Source: Ignavibacteriales bacterium
GTDB lineage: Bacteria; Bacteroidota; Ignavibacteria; Ignavibacteriales; Melioribacteraceae
NCBI GenBank assembly: GCA_016177735.1
Contig: JACOUS010000029.1
Span: 1 to 64,000, forward strand
DNA length: 64,000 bases
Reading direction: 5' to 3'
The position numbers were made by a program, and so were the translations under genes. The notes beneath the pieces were generated by a model. That model worked only from the letters and a program-made list of their open reading frames with translations. It did not search any database and was not told the origin of the DNA. Shown piece by piece: positions 51,192 to 59,008 of the stretch (within the stretch, counting starts at the first letter, position 1; every line of letters starts with the position of its first letter).

Positions 51192-53156
51192 ATGGCGGAA
51201 CAAAAAAAGTTTGTCCCCTTTGTCTCATCCGAAACCAACATGGCAGAATTCACAATACGTGCATTGATCATCGGATTGGTCATGTCGGTAATCTTGGGTG
51301 CCGCAAATGCATACCTCGGTTTAAAAGCTGGAATGACTATTGCCGCAACATACCCGGCGGCAGTAATCGGTATGGCGTTAATCAGATTATTTAAAGGAAC
51401 AATATTAGAAGAAAATTTTGCAAGAACAGTCGGTTCGATAGGCGAATCAATTGCAGCCGGCGCAACATTTACTTTGCCGGCTTTTTTTATTGCCGGAATT
51501 TGGGTGCCGTTTTTCTCAACCGGAAATTATATGGTCTCTGCCGCAATTATGGCTGCCGGCGGCGTACTTGGAATTATGTTTGTTGCTTTGTTACGAAAGG
51601 TAATGGTTGAAGATGTTGATCTTCCGTTTCCGGAATCTGTTGCCGCGGCAGAAATTCATAAATCGGGAAGAAGCGGTGGTACCGGATCCAAATTTTTATT
51701 CTCTGCTATGGGCATCGGCGCCGTTGTAGAAATCTTAAAACAATTCAAACTGTTTGCACCGAATGCTGACGGATTGTTCTCGCTGAGCAAAGGAAATATT
51801 TTATTCAGATCACCAGATATTAGTCCCGCATACATGGGCGTTGGTTATATAATCGGTCCGCGGCTTGCCGCATTAAATTTTAGCGGTGGCGTTATTGCGT
51901 GGGGATTGTTAGCACCAATGATTGCGTATTTTAAATTTGGCGATACACCGATGGAAGGAAAAGATTGGGCTGGCACAATAATACAAGTTTGGAGAGATTA
52001 TGTTAGACCAATCGCAATCGGCGGAATGCTTGTTGGAGCGAGCTTCACACTTTGGAAAATGAGAAAAAATTTGATTGCCGGAATTTCGCGCTCAATCGGC
52101 GACGTTAAAAAAGCTGCTGCCGGCGAATCAAATCATGTTGAAAGAATTGAAAAAGATATTCCGTTCAAATGGATTTTAATCGGAATCGGATTAACCGGCG
52201 TAGCTACATTTTTCATTTATAATTATTTCGCACAAGATATTTTTGCCGCACTTGTTGCAACAGTTGTAATGATTATTGCCGGATTTTTCTTCGCCGCTGT
52301 TTCCGGCTATCTCGTAGGAATAATTGGTTCATCAAATAACCCGATAAGCGGATTGACACTTTCCACACTTGTTGTTGCCGCACTTTTAATGGTTGCACTC
52401 GGGATGAGCGGAAACACCGGTGTTGCTGCTGTGCTCGGTGTTGCTGCCGTTGTATGCGTTTCTGCCGCAGTAGCCGGAGAGATGCTGCAAGATTTGAAAG
52501 CCGGACATTTTCTCGGCGGTACTCCGTGGAAAATGCAAATTGGCGATCTTTTCGGAATTGCACTTTCATCCGTTGTAATGTTTTATCCTTTGATGGTTCT
52601 TCATGAAGGTGATATTAAAGCCGGTGGAACCGGATTTGGCGGTGATGCACTTGCCGCTCCGCAAGCAAGTTTGATGGCAATCCTTTCCAAAGGAATTGTT
52701 GCCGGCGATATGGAATGGATTTTAATTCTCGTTGGTATGTTGATGGGAGTAGGATTCATTTTGATGAACGTAAAAAGTCCGATGCTTGTAAGTGTTGGAA
52801 TGTATCTTCCGCTCGGAACAACCTTTGCAATTTTTGTCGGTGGTTTGATAAAAGGAATTGTGGAGAGATTTAACGAGAAACGCAAATTTAACGATGCACA
52901 AAAATCGAGAGTGGAAAATACCGGAATACTTATTTCTGCCGGATTGATTGCCGGCGAAGCGCTGGTAGGATTGTTGTTTGCAACGATAATGTTCTTTGCA
53001 GAAAAACGTCCGAGTGAAATATTCTCGTTCTTTGAAGAGCCGTCGTTCATTATAAGCATACTTGTTGTTGTTGCACTTGCTTACTTACTTGTTAGTGTGC
53101 CGTTGAAAAATGCGGGCAAACCCCAAGACCCGGCACCACCACAAGTTTCCATGTAA
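51192..53156 (+). CDS. OPT-family oligopeptide transporter
   Basis: A 654-residue integral membrane protein with about 14-16 hydrophobic segments. Its N-terminal region TIRALIIGLVMSVILGAANAYLGLKAGMTIAATYPAAVIGMALIR is the OPT/YSL signature, and a long cytoplasmic loop with charged residues lies near 300-325. The family imports peptides or metal chelates with protons; the substrate cannot be told. AGGAGAA precedes the ATG. A PqqD-like protein and the dipeptidase PepD follow on the same strand, which would fit peptide uptake and hydrolysis. Confidence 0.92.
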   Translation: MAEQKKFVPFVSSETNMAEFTIRALIIGLVMSVILGAANAYLGLKAGMTIAATYPAAVIGMALIRLFKGTILEENFARTVGSIGESIAAGATFTLPAFFIAGIWVPFFSTGNYMVSAAIMAAGGVLGIMFVALLRKVMVEDVDLPFPESVAAAEIHKSGRSGGTGSKFLFSAMGIGAVVEILKQFKLFAPNADGLFSLSKGNILFRSPDISPAYMGVGYIIGPRLAALNFSGGVIAWGLLAPMIAYFKFGDTPMEGKDWAGTIIQVWRDYVRPIAIGGMLVGASFTLWKMRKNLIAGISRSIGDVKKAAAGESNHVERIEKDIPFKWILIGIGLTGVATFFIYNYFAQDIFAALVATVVMIIAGFFFAAVSGYLVGIIGSSNNPISGLTLSTLVVAALLMVALGMSGNTGVAAVLGVAAVVCVSAAVAGEMLQDLKAGHFLGGTPWKMQIGDLFGIALSSVVMFYPLMVLHEGDIKAGGTGFGGDALAAPQASLMAILSKGIVAGDMEWILILVGMLMGVGFILMNVKSPMLVSVGMYLPLGTTFAIFVGGLIKGIVERFNEKRKFNDAQKSRVENTGILISAGLIAGEALVGLLFATIMFFAEKRPSEIFSFFEEPSFIISILVVVALAYLLVSVPLKNAGKPQDPAPPQVSM

Positions 53157-53167
53157 TTTTTTATGCA

Positions 53168-53206
53168 ATTGTCCCCGATGTTGTTTGTAAAAGCATCGGG
53201 GGCAAT
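53168..53206 (+). terminator. Strong hairpin between OPT and PqqD-like genes
   Basis: ATTGTCCCCGATG (53168-53180) pairs with CATCGGGGGCAAT (53194-53206): 13 pairs with one G-U and a 13-base loop. No T-tract follows, so it may attenuate, stabilise the upstream mRNA or end transcription by another route. Confidence 0.6.
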
Positions 53207-53223
53207 CATTTGAAGGAATTAAA

Positions 53224-53598
53224 ATGCCTCTTAGTTTTACCGAAAGAAGAAAAATTCTGAAGAAAGCAAATTACCTTGAACTCCATCCGGTACGTCTTCA
53301 CAATGAAGAAATTGATAATGATAGTCTCGTTACCGTTCTCATTCCAAAATTCAAAAATCCTTTTCTCGTAAAATATCTTGTACCGAAAATGAAATCGCCG
53401 GATATAAAATTGAAGCTCGATGAACTTGGTTCTGCCGCATGGATTTTAATGGACGGCAAAAGAAACGTTGCCGCAGTTGCTTCTCTTCTAACCGAAAAAT
53501 TCGGAGAAAAAATTCAACCGGTTAATGAAAGACTTACCAAATTTTTGACCGGTTTATATGAACAAAGATTAATTACATTTCAGGAAATAAATAAGTAA
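53224..53598 (+). CDS. PqqD-like protein
   Basis: A 124-residue protein whose second half follows the PqqD/RRE winged-helix pattern: IKLKLDELGSAAWILMDGKRNVAAVASLLTEKFGE then ERLTKFLTGLYEQRLITF. Such domains hold precursor peptides for RiPP enzymes, but many free-standing copies occur in Bacteroidota without a RiPP cluster. No radical SAM enzyme or precursor peptide is seen nearby. AAGGAATT precedes the ATG, and pepD follows by 12 bases, so the pair is probably cotranscribed. Confidence 0.8.
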   Translation: MPLSFTERRKILKKANYLELHPVRLHNEEIDNDSLVTVLIPKFKNPFLVKYLVPKMKSPDIKLKLDELGSAAWILMDGKRNVAAVASLLTEKFGEKIQPVNERLTKFLTGLYEQRLITFQEINK

Positions 53599-53610
53599 AG
53601 GAGTAATCCG

Positions 53611-55074
53611 ATGGGCGAAGTATTAGGAGCTTTAAAACCTGAATTGCTTTGGAAACATTTTGAAGCATTAACGCAAATTCCGAGACCTTCACGCAAGGAA
53701 GAAAAAGTTGCGAAGTATGTTACCGATTTTGCTAAAGCAAATAATCTCCAATTTGCAAAAGATAGTTTTGGAAATGTTGTAATCCGCAAACCGGCGTATC
53801 CCGGCAAAGAAAATTTAACCCCGGTTGTTTTGCAAGGGCATCTCGATATGGTTGCAGAAAAGAATGCTGATGTAAATCATGATTTCGAGAAAGACCCTCT
53901 CAAAATTTATGTTGACGGCGATTGGGTAAAAGCAAAAGGTACAACACTTGGAAGCGATAACGGTATCGGTGTTGCCGCAGCACTTGCTGTGCTCGAATCG
54001 AAAGATATTCAACACGGTCCGGTTGAAGCGCTCTTTACTCTCGATGAAGAAACGGGGCTCTTCGGCGCGCAAGCTTTGAAACCGGGATTTGTGAATGCAG
54101 ACATTTTAATGAATCTCGATTCCGAAGAAGATGGTGCACTTTACATCGGCTGCGCCGGCGGACAAAATACCTATGTGAAATTCAAATTCAATCAGAACGA
54201 TGTTCAGGCTAATACGGCTGCACTCGAAATCAAAGTGCTCGGTTTAAAAGGCGGGCACAGCGGACTCGATATTATTCAAGGAAAAGGAAATGCAATAAAA
54301 ATTATGGTGCGCTTGCTTCATGAACTGAGTTATAAATTCGGTTCGCGTCTTGTTACAATCAACGGCGGAAGCAAACACAATGCAATTCCCCGCGAATGCT
54401 TTGCTACAATTCGTGTTGCAAAAAAATCTGTTAATGATGTTACTGCATACATCGAAAATTATAATTCGATTGTGAAAGCAGAGATCTCAAACGTTGAACC
54501 GAATTTGAATATTTCTGCAGCCGGCACAAAATCAAAATCAAAAGTTATGGATAAAGCTTCCGCAAAAAATTTGATTGATTCTCTTTATTCTGTTCCGAAC
54601 GGTGTAATAAAAATGAGTGCAGATATTGAAGGATTGGTTGAAACATCTACAAACCTTGCCGTTGCTGTGGTAAAAGGAAAATCTGTTGATGTTATTTTGA
54701 GTCAGCGCAGTTCCGTTGAATCGGAAAAACATGATATATCTAATTCGATAACTGCACTTTTCAAATTAGCAAAAGCCGAAGTAAAACAGAGCGATGGTTA
54801 TCCCGGCTGGAAGCCAGATATTAGTTCCCCGGTACTCGGTGTTATGAAAAAAGTGTTTGAAAATAAATACGGAAAAGAACCGGAAGTAAAAGCGATTCAT
54901 GCCGGTCTCGAATGCGGAATTATCAAAGAACGTTATCCCAATATGGATATGATTTCATTCGGTCCAACAATTATGGGCGCTCACTCGCCTGATGAAAAAG
55001 TACAAATCAGCACTGTTCAAAAATTCTGGGACAATCTTGTTGCTGCACTAAAAAACATTCCTACTAAAAATTAA
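53611..55074 (+). CDS. pepD: Aminoacyl-histidine dipeptidase (M20 family, PepD)
   Basis: A dizinc cytoplasmic dipeptidase of 487 residues acting on Xaa-His and other dipeptides. Zinc and catalytic blocks: GHLDMVAEKN (His near 80), LGSDNGIGVAAALA (Asp near 115), FTLDEETGLFGA (Glu-Glu near 145), LNLDSEEDGALYIGCAGG, and IHAGLECGIIKERYP with the last ligands. A lid/dimerisation domain lies between about 210 and 400. AAGGAG precedes the ATG. It follows the PqqD-like gene and the OPT transporter, consistent with use of imported peptides. Confidence 0.94.
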   Translation: MGEVLGALKPELLWKHFEALTQIPRPSRKEEKVAKYVTDFAKANNLQFAKDSFGNVVIRKPAYPGKENLTPVVLQGHLDMVAEKNADVNHDFEKDPLKIYVDGDWVKAKGTTLGSDNGIGVAAALAVLESKDIQHGPVEALFTLDEETGLFGAQALKPGFVNADILMNLDSEEDGALYIGCAGGQNTYVKFKFNQNDVQANTAALEIKVLGLKGGHSGLDIIQGKGNAIKIMVRLLHELSYKFGSRLVTINGGSKHNAIPRECFATIRVAKKSVNDVTAYIENYNSIVKAEISNVEPNLNISAAGTKSKSKVMDKASAKNLIDSLYSVPNGVIKMSADIEGLVETSTNLAVAVVKGKSVDVILSQRSSVESEKHDISNSITALFKLAKAEVKQSDGYPGWKPDISSPVLGVMKKVFENKYGKEPEVKAIHAGLECGIIKERYPNMDMISFGPTIMGAHSPDEKVQISTVQKFWDNLVAALKNIPTKN

Positions 55075-55078
55075 ATCT

Positions 55079-55127
55079 AACCTCCCCTTTAAGTCCCCTC
55101 CTTTGTAAGGAGGGGATAGGGGCGGTT
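55079..55127. repeat. Nested intergenic palindrome with a 9-3-9 core
   Basis: The core arm CCCCTCCTT (55095-55103), loop TGT and complementary arm (55107-55115) form a perfect 9-3-9 hairpin. Outer arms AACCTCCCCT (55079-55088) and AGGGGCGGTT (55118-55127) pair with one mismatch, giving a long double hairpin. It fills the gap between pepD and the MFS gene. Confidence 0.78.
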
Positions 55128-55141
55128 TGTTTCGAGTATAT

Positions 55142-56404
55142 ATGGAGCAGACTATTAAATCCAAACCCGAACCGTCATCATTTTTCCGCTGGGCAATCCT
55201 TGTTGTAATTAGCCTTGCGATGTTCGGCAATTATTATATCTACGACAGCATCAGCCCGCTTGCGGATTTGCTTGTAAAGCAATTAAACTTTTCCGATTCG
55301 GATATCGGATTGCTTCAAGGAATTTACAGCGTGCCGAATATTATTATGGTTCTCATCGGCGGAATAATTATCGATAAGATTGGAACACGGATTTCAACAT
55401 TTGTTTTTACGATGTTATGTCTTGCCGGTGCTATGATAACGGCAGCATTTACCGATATCACAATGATGGCAGTTGGGCGGCTTGTATTTGGTCTCGGCGC
55501 AGAATCAATGATTGTAGCAATCACAACCGTGATTGGCAGATGGTTCAAAGGGAAGCAGCTTTCATTTGCATTCGGATTGAACTTAACATTGGCGCGTCTC
55601 GGATCTTTTGCCGCATTAAATTCGCCAACGTGGGCACGAGCATTTTATGATAATTATCAACATCCATTATTTATAGCTACTATTGCCGGTCTCATTGCAT
55701 TTGTTATGGCTGGCATTTATTGGATATTAGATTTGTATGCCGAAAATAATTATTCACTGCGTCCCGTTCCCAAACAAGATGAAATCAAGTTCAAAGAAAT
55801 TTTCAGCTTCTCCAGATCTTACTGGTTTGTGGTTCTGCTTTGTGTAACTTTTTATTCCGGCATTTTTCCTTTTCAAACATTTGCAGTAAAATTTTTTATT
55901 GATGTTCACGGAACAACGCGCGAAATGGGCGGCTTCCTTTCGAGCATGTTAACACTATCTGCAATGATTTTAACACCGTTGTTCGGCTTGCTTGCCGATT
56001 ACATAGGCAAAAGAAGTTTGTTGATGATGCTCGGTTCGTTGATTCTAATTCCGGTTTATCTTTTGATGGCATACACACAAGCATCGCTTTATATTCCAAT
56101 GGCAATGATGGGTTTGTCATTCTCACTTATCCCGGCAGTGATGTGGCCCTCGGTTGCAATAATTGTTGATGAAGCAAAACTCGGCACAGCATACGGATTG
56201 ATGACGATGATACAAAACATCGGGCTTGCCGGTTTTAATTTTTTGATCGGGTGGGCAAACGATACAAGCGGCGGTTACACGATGGGTATGTGGATTTTTT
56301 CATCGCTCGGTTTCTTCGGATTGCTCTTCGCGTTTTTATTGAGAAAAAGTGAAACCGGTTCAGGCGGTCATGGTTTGGAAAAAGGTATAAAACAATCCGC
56401 CTAA
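55142..56404 (+). CDS. MFS transporter
   Basis: A 420-residue, 12-helix major facilitator from ATG 55142; the frame reaches a TTG at 55127 inside the upstream palindrome, which is not preferred. TM1 is WAILVVISLAMFGNYYIYDSISPLADLL, motif A-like GGIIIDKIGTRIS lies in loop 2-3, and GRLVFGLGAESMIVAITTVIGRWFKGKQLSFAFGLNLTLARLG in TM4-5. The order resembles anion:cation or organic-acid symporters, but no substrate can be named. Transcribed in the same direction as pepD. Confidence 0.88.
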   Translation: MEQTIKSKPEPSSFFRWAILVVISLAMFGNYYIYDSISPLADLLVKQLNFSDSDIGLLQGIYSVPNIIMVLIGGIIIDKIGTRISTFVFTMLCLAGAMITAAFTDITMMAVGRLVFGLGAESMIVAITTVIGRWFKGKQLSFAFGLNLTLARLGSFAALNSPTWARAFYDNYQHPLFIATIAGLIAFVMAGIYWILDLYAENNYSLRPVPKQDEIKFKEIFSFSRSYWFVVLLCVTFYSGIFPFQTFAVKFFIDVHGTTREMGGFLSSMLTLSAMILTPLFGLLADYIGKRSLLMMLGSLILIPVYLLMAYTQASLYIPMAMMGLSFSLIPAVMWPSVAIIVDEAKLGTAYGLMTMIQNIGLAGFNFLIGWANDTSGGYTMGMWIFSSLGFFGLLFAFLLRKSETGSGGHGLEKGIKQSA

Positions 56405-56443
56405 GAACTTAGAAAATTTTTTTTGTAAATTGTTTTAAGAATC

Positions 56444-57205
56444 TTGTCACAAAAGTCTGTGTGTAACTTGAAGAATTCTGTAAAAATAATTTTAATAATA
56501 TTGATTCTGCCCTTTATTAAAACGGGTGCGCAGACATTCGGATTCGGCTGTCTCGGCTTAAGCGGATTTTACGCCGGCGTTACACAGCAGTATTATGATA
56601 CTCCCGGATTAACAGAATACTTAAACTCGCCGATATTATTTTCAAACAGTTCATCAACAATAGAATTCAAACGTGGAACCGGTTACAGAGTAGGTGCAAA
56701 TTTATTCCGCGCCAAGTTTGATTTTCTTTTTCTCACTGCAAAAGGTTACTACCAGTTTCTAAAAGAAACTCACGAAAGAGAAAATAATTTGGTTGATAAT
56801 TCCAAAGACAAATTTGAACTCTCGATGAATCATTGGGGTGTAGGCTTGGATTTCGGCGTGCCGCTCTTTTCAATTTTGGATTGGAAAGTTGTCGAAGGGG
56901 CGGTCACATTTTATAACTCCGATTTCACCGAAGAAAATATTGATGAAAACGGCGAACAAGTTTCCGAAAAAAAATATTCTCTCGATAAAACAAAATTGGG
57001 CTACTATGTCGGTTCGGGATTGATTTTACATCTCGTGCCGGACTACATCAGCGTTGAAGCAACCGCCGGTTTTAATTTTATAGATATTGAAAGATTCACG
57101 AGCAAAGATGGTTTATCAATTCCTGCATTGAGTTCAACTTCCAAAGCCGTTAACAAAGGCGGTTTTTCAGCGACTGTTCAATTAAATGTCGGTTTCCCTC
57201 TATAA
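56444..57205 (+). CDS. Exported outer-membrane-type protein of unknown function
   Basis: A 253-residue frame whose first codon is TTG; a second TTG at 56468 gives KNSVKIILIILILPFIKTGAQ, a more standard signal peptide, so the start is uncertain. After the signal, alternating hydrophobic/polar stretches rich in Gly, Tyr and Phe (GFGCLGLSGFYAGVTQQYY, GYRVGANLFRAKFDFLFLTAKGYYQF, GYYVGSGLILHL) and a final GGFSATVQLNVGFPL suggest an outer-membrane beta-barrel. I recognise no named family. Confidence 0.65.
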   Translation: MSQKSVCNLKNSVKIILIILILPFIKTGAQTFGFGCLGLSGFYAGVTQQYYDTPGLTEYLNSPILFSNSSSTIEFKRGTGYRVGANLFRAKFDFLFLTAKGYYQFLKETHERENNLVDNSKDKFELSMNHWGVGLDFGVPLFSILDWKVVEGAVTFYNSDFTEENIDENGEQVSEKKYSLDKTKLGYYVGSGLILHLVPDYISVEATAGFNFIDIERFTSKDGLSIPALSSTSKAVNKGGFSATVQLNVGFPL

Positions 57206-57220
57206 AAATTCGAGCACAAT

Positions 57221-58186
57221 ATGAAACTCTCCAAACTTGACAAAGCTTCAATCATTGCGATACGCGACTGCATGGGCACACAAACTAATGAATCTGTTCT
57301 GATCATTACCGATGAATACAAAAAGAAGATCGGGTACAACTTGTTCAAAAATGCAAAACAACTTGGTCATGAATCATTGTACGTTGAAATGAAATCACGA
57401 AGCATGCACGGCGAAGAACCGCAGAAACAAGTTGCTGAACTAATGAAAATGTTTGATGTGGTTTTGTGCCCCACTGCAAAATCTTTAACACACACAAACG
57501 CACGTAGAGAAGCTTCTGCACTCGGTGCAAGAATTGCAACGTTTCCGGGAATTACAGAAGAAATTATGATTCGCGGTTTAAATGCCGATTACAAGAAAAT
57601 TGCCTCACTCACAATTAAACTGACTGACATTTTAACGAAGACAAAAATTGTTCATGTAATTGCACCTAACGGAACGGACATTACGATGGATATTTCCGGC
57701 AGAAGCGGACACGCGAGCAAAGGTTTGTTTCATGCAAAAGGGGAAAGTGGAAATCTTCCAACCGGCGAAGCGTACATTGCACCGGTTGAAGGGAAATCAA
57801 ACGGAGTTTTTGTTGTTGACGGTTCAATGGCTGGTATCGGCATGATTAAAACCAAACCGATTTGCATCGAAGTTAAAGACGGACTTGCAGTTAATATTTC
57901 CGGCAGCGCTCAAGCCAAAAAACTAAATTCAATTTTGGAAAAATACGGCGAGCCCGGAAGAAATATTGCAGAGTTTGGAATAGGTACAAACGACAAAGCA
58001 AAACTTTCCGGCTTACTTTTGGAAGACGAAAAAGTGATGGGCACAATTCACATTGCTCTCGGCGATAACAAATCAATGGGCGGAAATGTAAATGTGCCGG
58101 TTCATCTCGACGGTGTAGTTAAAAAACCGACAGTATTTTTTGACGGCAATATGATAATGAAAAACGGCAAACTTTTAATCAAATAA
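57221..58186 (+). CDS. M29-family aminopeptidase
   Basis: A 321-residue metallo-aminopeptidase of the AmpS/aminopeptidase T group, shorter than the classical enzyme (about 410). SLTHTNARREASALGARIATFPGI is the N-terminal family block, NLPTGEAYIAPVEG carries a Glu ligand, and EFGIGTNDKAKLSG and GTIHIALGDNKSMGG with IHIALGDN supply further ligands. The C-terminal part VHLDGVVKKPTVFFDG is typical. It probably trims peptides in the cytoplasm. It starts 15 bases after the barrel protein with no clear ribosome site. Confidence 0.85.
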   Translation: MKLSKLDKASIIAIRDCMGTQTNESVLIITDEYKKKIGYNLFKNAKQLGHESLYVEMKSRSMHGEEPQKQVAELMKMFDVVLCPTAKSLTHTNARREASALGARIATFPGITEEIMIRGLNADYKKIASLTIKLTDILTKTKIVHVIAPNGTDITMDISGRSGHASKGLFHAKGESGNLPTGEAYIAPVEGKSNGVFVVDGSMAGIGMIKTKPICIEVKDGLAVNISGSAQAKKLNSILEKYGEPGRNIAEFGIGTNDKAKLSGLLLEDEKVMGTIHIALGDNKSMGGNVNVPVHLDGVVKKPTVFFDGNMIMKNGKLLIK

Positions 58187-58200
58187 AAAAATCTTTCAAT

Positions 58201-58923
58201 ATGCAATTCAGTAATGTTTACGAAGACAAATTTAGAGCAGATTCATACGCTCAATTAGAATTCCCCGGCACATATCATTTGGCTTACCGCGACCTTCCCG
58301 AAATTATTTCCGAGTTTGTTGCAAAAGGGAAAGCGATTGATTTCGGGTGCGGAACCGGAAGATCAACAAGATTTTTAAAGAAACTCGGCTTCGATACTCT
58401 CGGCGTTGATATATCTGCCGGCATGATAAAGAAAGCAGAAGAATTAGATCCGGACGGAACATACATTTTGAACGATAACAATCAATTAAGTGAAATGGCG
58501 GAGAGCCAATTTGATCTCATTCTCTCCGTGTTTACTTTTGATAACATTCCGGATAAAGAAGAAAGAATAAAATTATTTTCCGAACTCGGAAAGAGACTGA
58601 ATAAAAACGGAGTGATGGTACTTCTGGATTCAACACCGGAATTGTACGTAAATGATTGGGCATCTTTTACAACAACAATTTTTGAGGAGAATAAAAAAGC
58701 CGGTAGCGGCGATATTGTAAAAGTTCTCATGCTCGATGTTGAAGACAAAAGACCGGTTGATGATGTAATCTGGTTTGATAAAGATTACCGCGAACAATTT
58801 CTTAAAGCCAATTTGAATCTGATTAAAACTTACAAGCCTTTGGGCAGCGAGGAAGACGGCATAAATTGGGTGAATGAAGATATGATTGCACCGTGGATAA
58901 TTTATGTTTTGAAAAGGGCTTAA
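58201..58923 (+). CDS. SAM-dependent class I methyltransferase
   Basis: A 240-residue Rossmann-type methyltransferase. Motif I is GKAIDFGCGTGRSTRFL (about residues 43-59), the ribose-binding acidic residue is in LGVDISAGMI, motif III-like LNDNNQ and motif IV FDLILSVFTFDNIPD are clear. A substrate-recognition part follows. The acceptor is unknown; such genes in Bacteroidota are often annotated only generically. It lies 14 bases after the aminopeptidase on the same strand. Confidence 0.85.
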   Translation: MQFSNVYEDKFRADSYAQLEFPGTYHLAYRDLPEIISEFVAKGKAIDFGCGTGRSTRFLKKLGFDTLGVDISAGMIKKAEELDPDGTYILNDNNQLSEMAESQFDLILSVFTFDNIPDKEERIKLFSELGKRLNKNGVMVLLDSTPELYVNDWASFTTTIFEENKKAGSGDIVKVLMLDVEDKRPVDDVIWFDKDYREQFLKANLNLIKTYKPLGSEEDGINWVNEDMIAPWIIYVLKRA

Positions 58924-58954
58924 AGAACTTTCCGGCAAATCTCCGCAACAAAAA

Positions 58955-58985
58955 TTGAAAATCCCGCCATTATTTTGTAATTTTG
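58955..58985 (+). promoter_or_regulatory. Candidate promoter of the helicase gene
   Basis: TAATTTTG at 58978-58985 matches TAnnTTTG, with TTG at 58955-58957 twenty bases upstream. Transcription would start near 58991, leaving an 18-base leader with no Shine-Dalgarno. Confidence 0.5.
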
Positions 58986-59008
58986 CCGACTAAAAATTCA
59001 ACCATACC

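Noticed and set aside
53224-53598. RiPP biosynthetic cluster suggested by the PqqD-like gene
   Set aside because: No precursor peptide, radical SAM maturase or cyclodehydratase is found near it.
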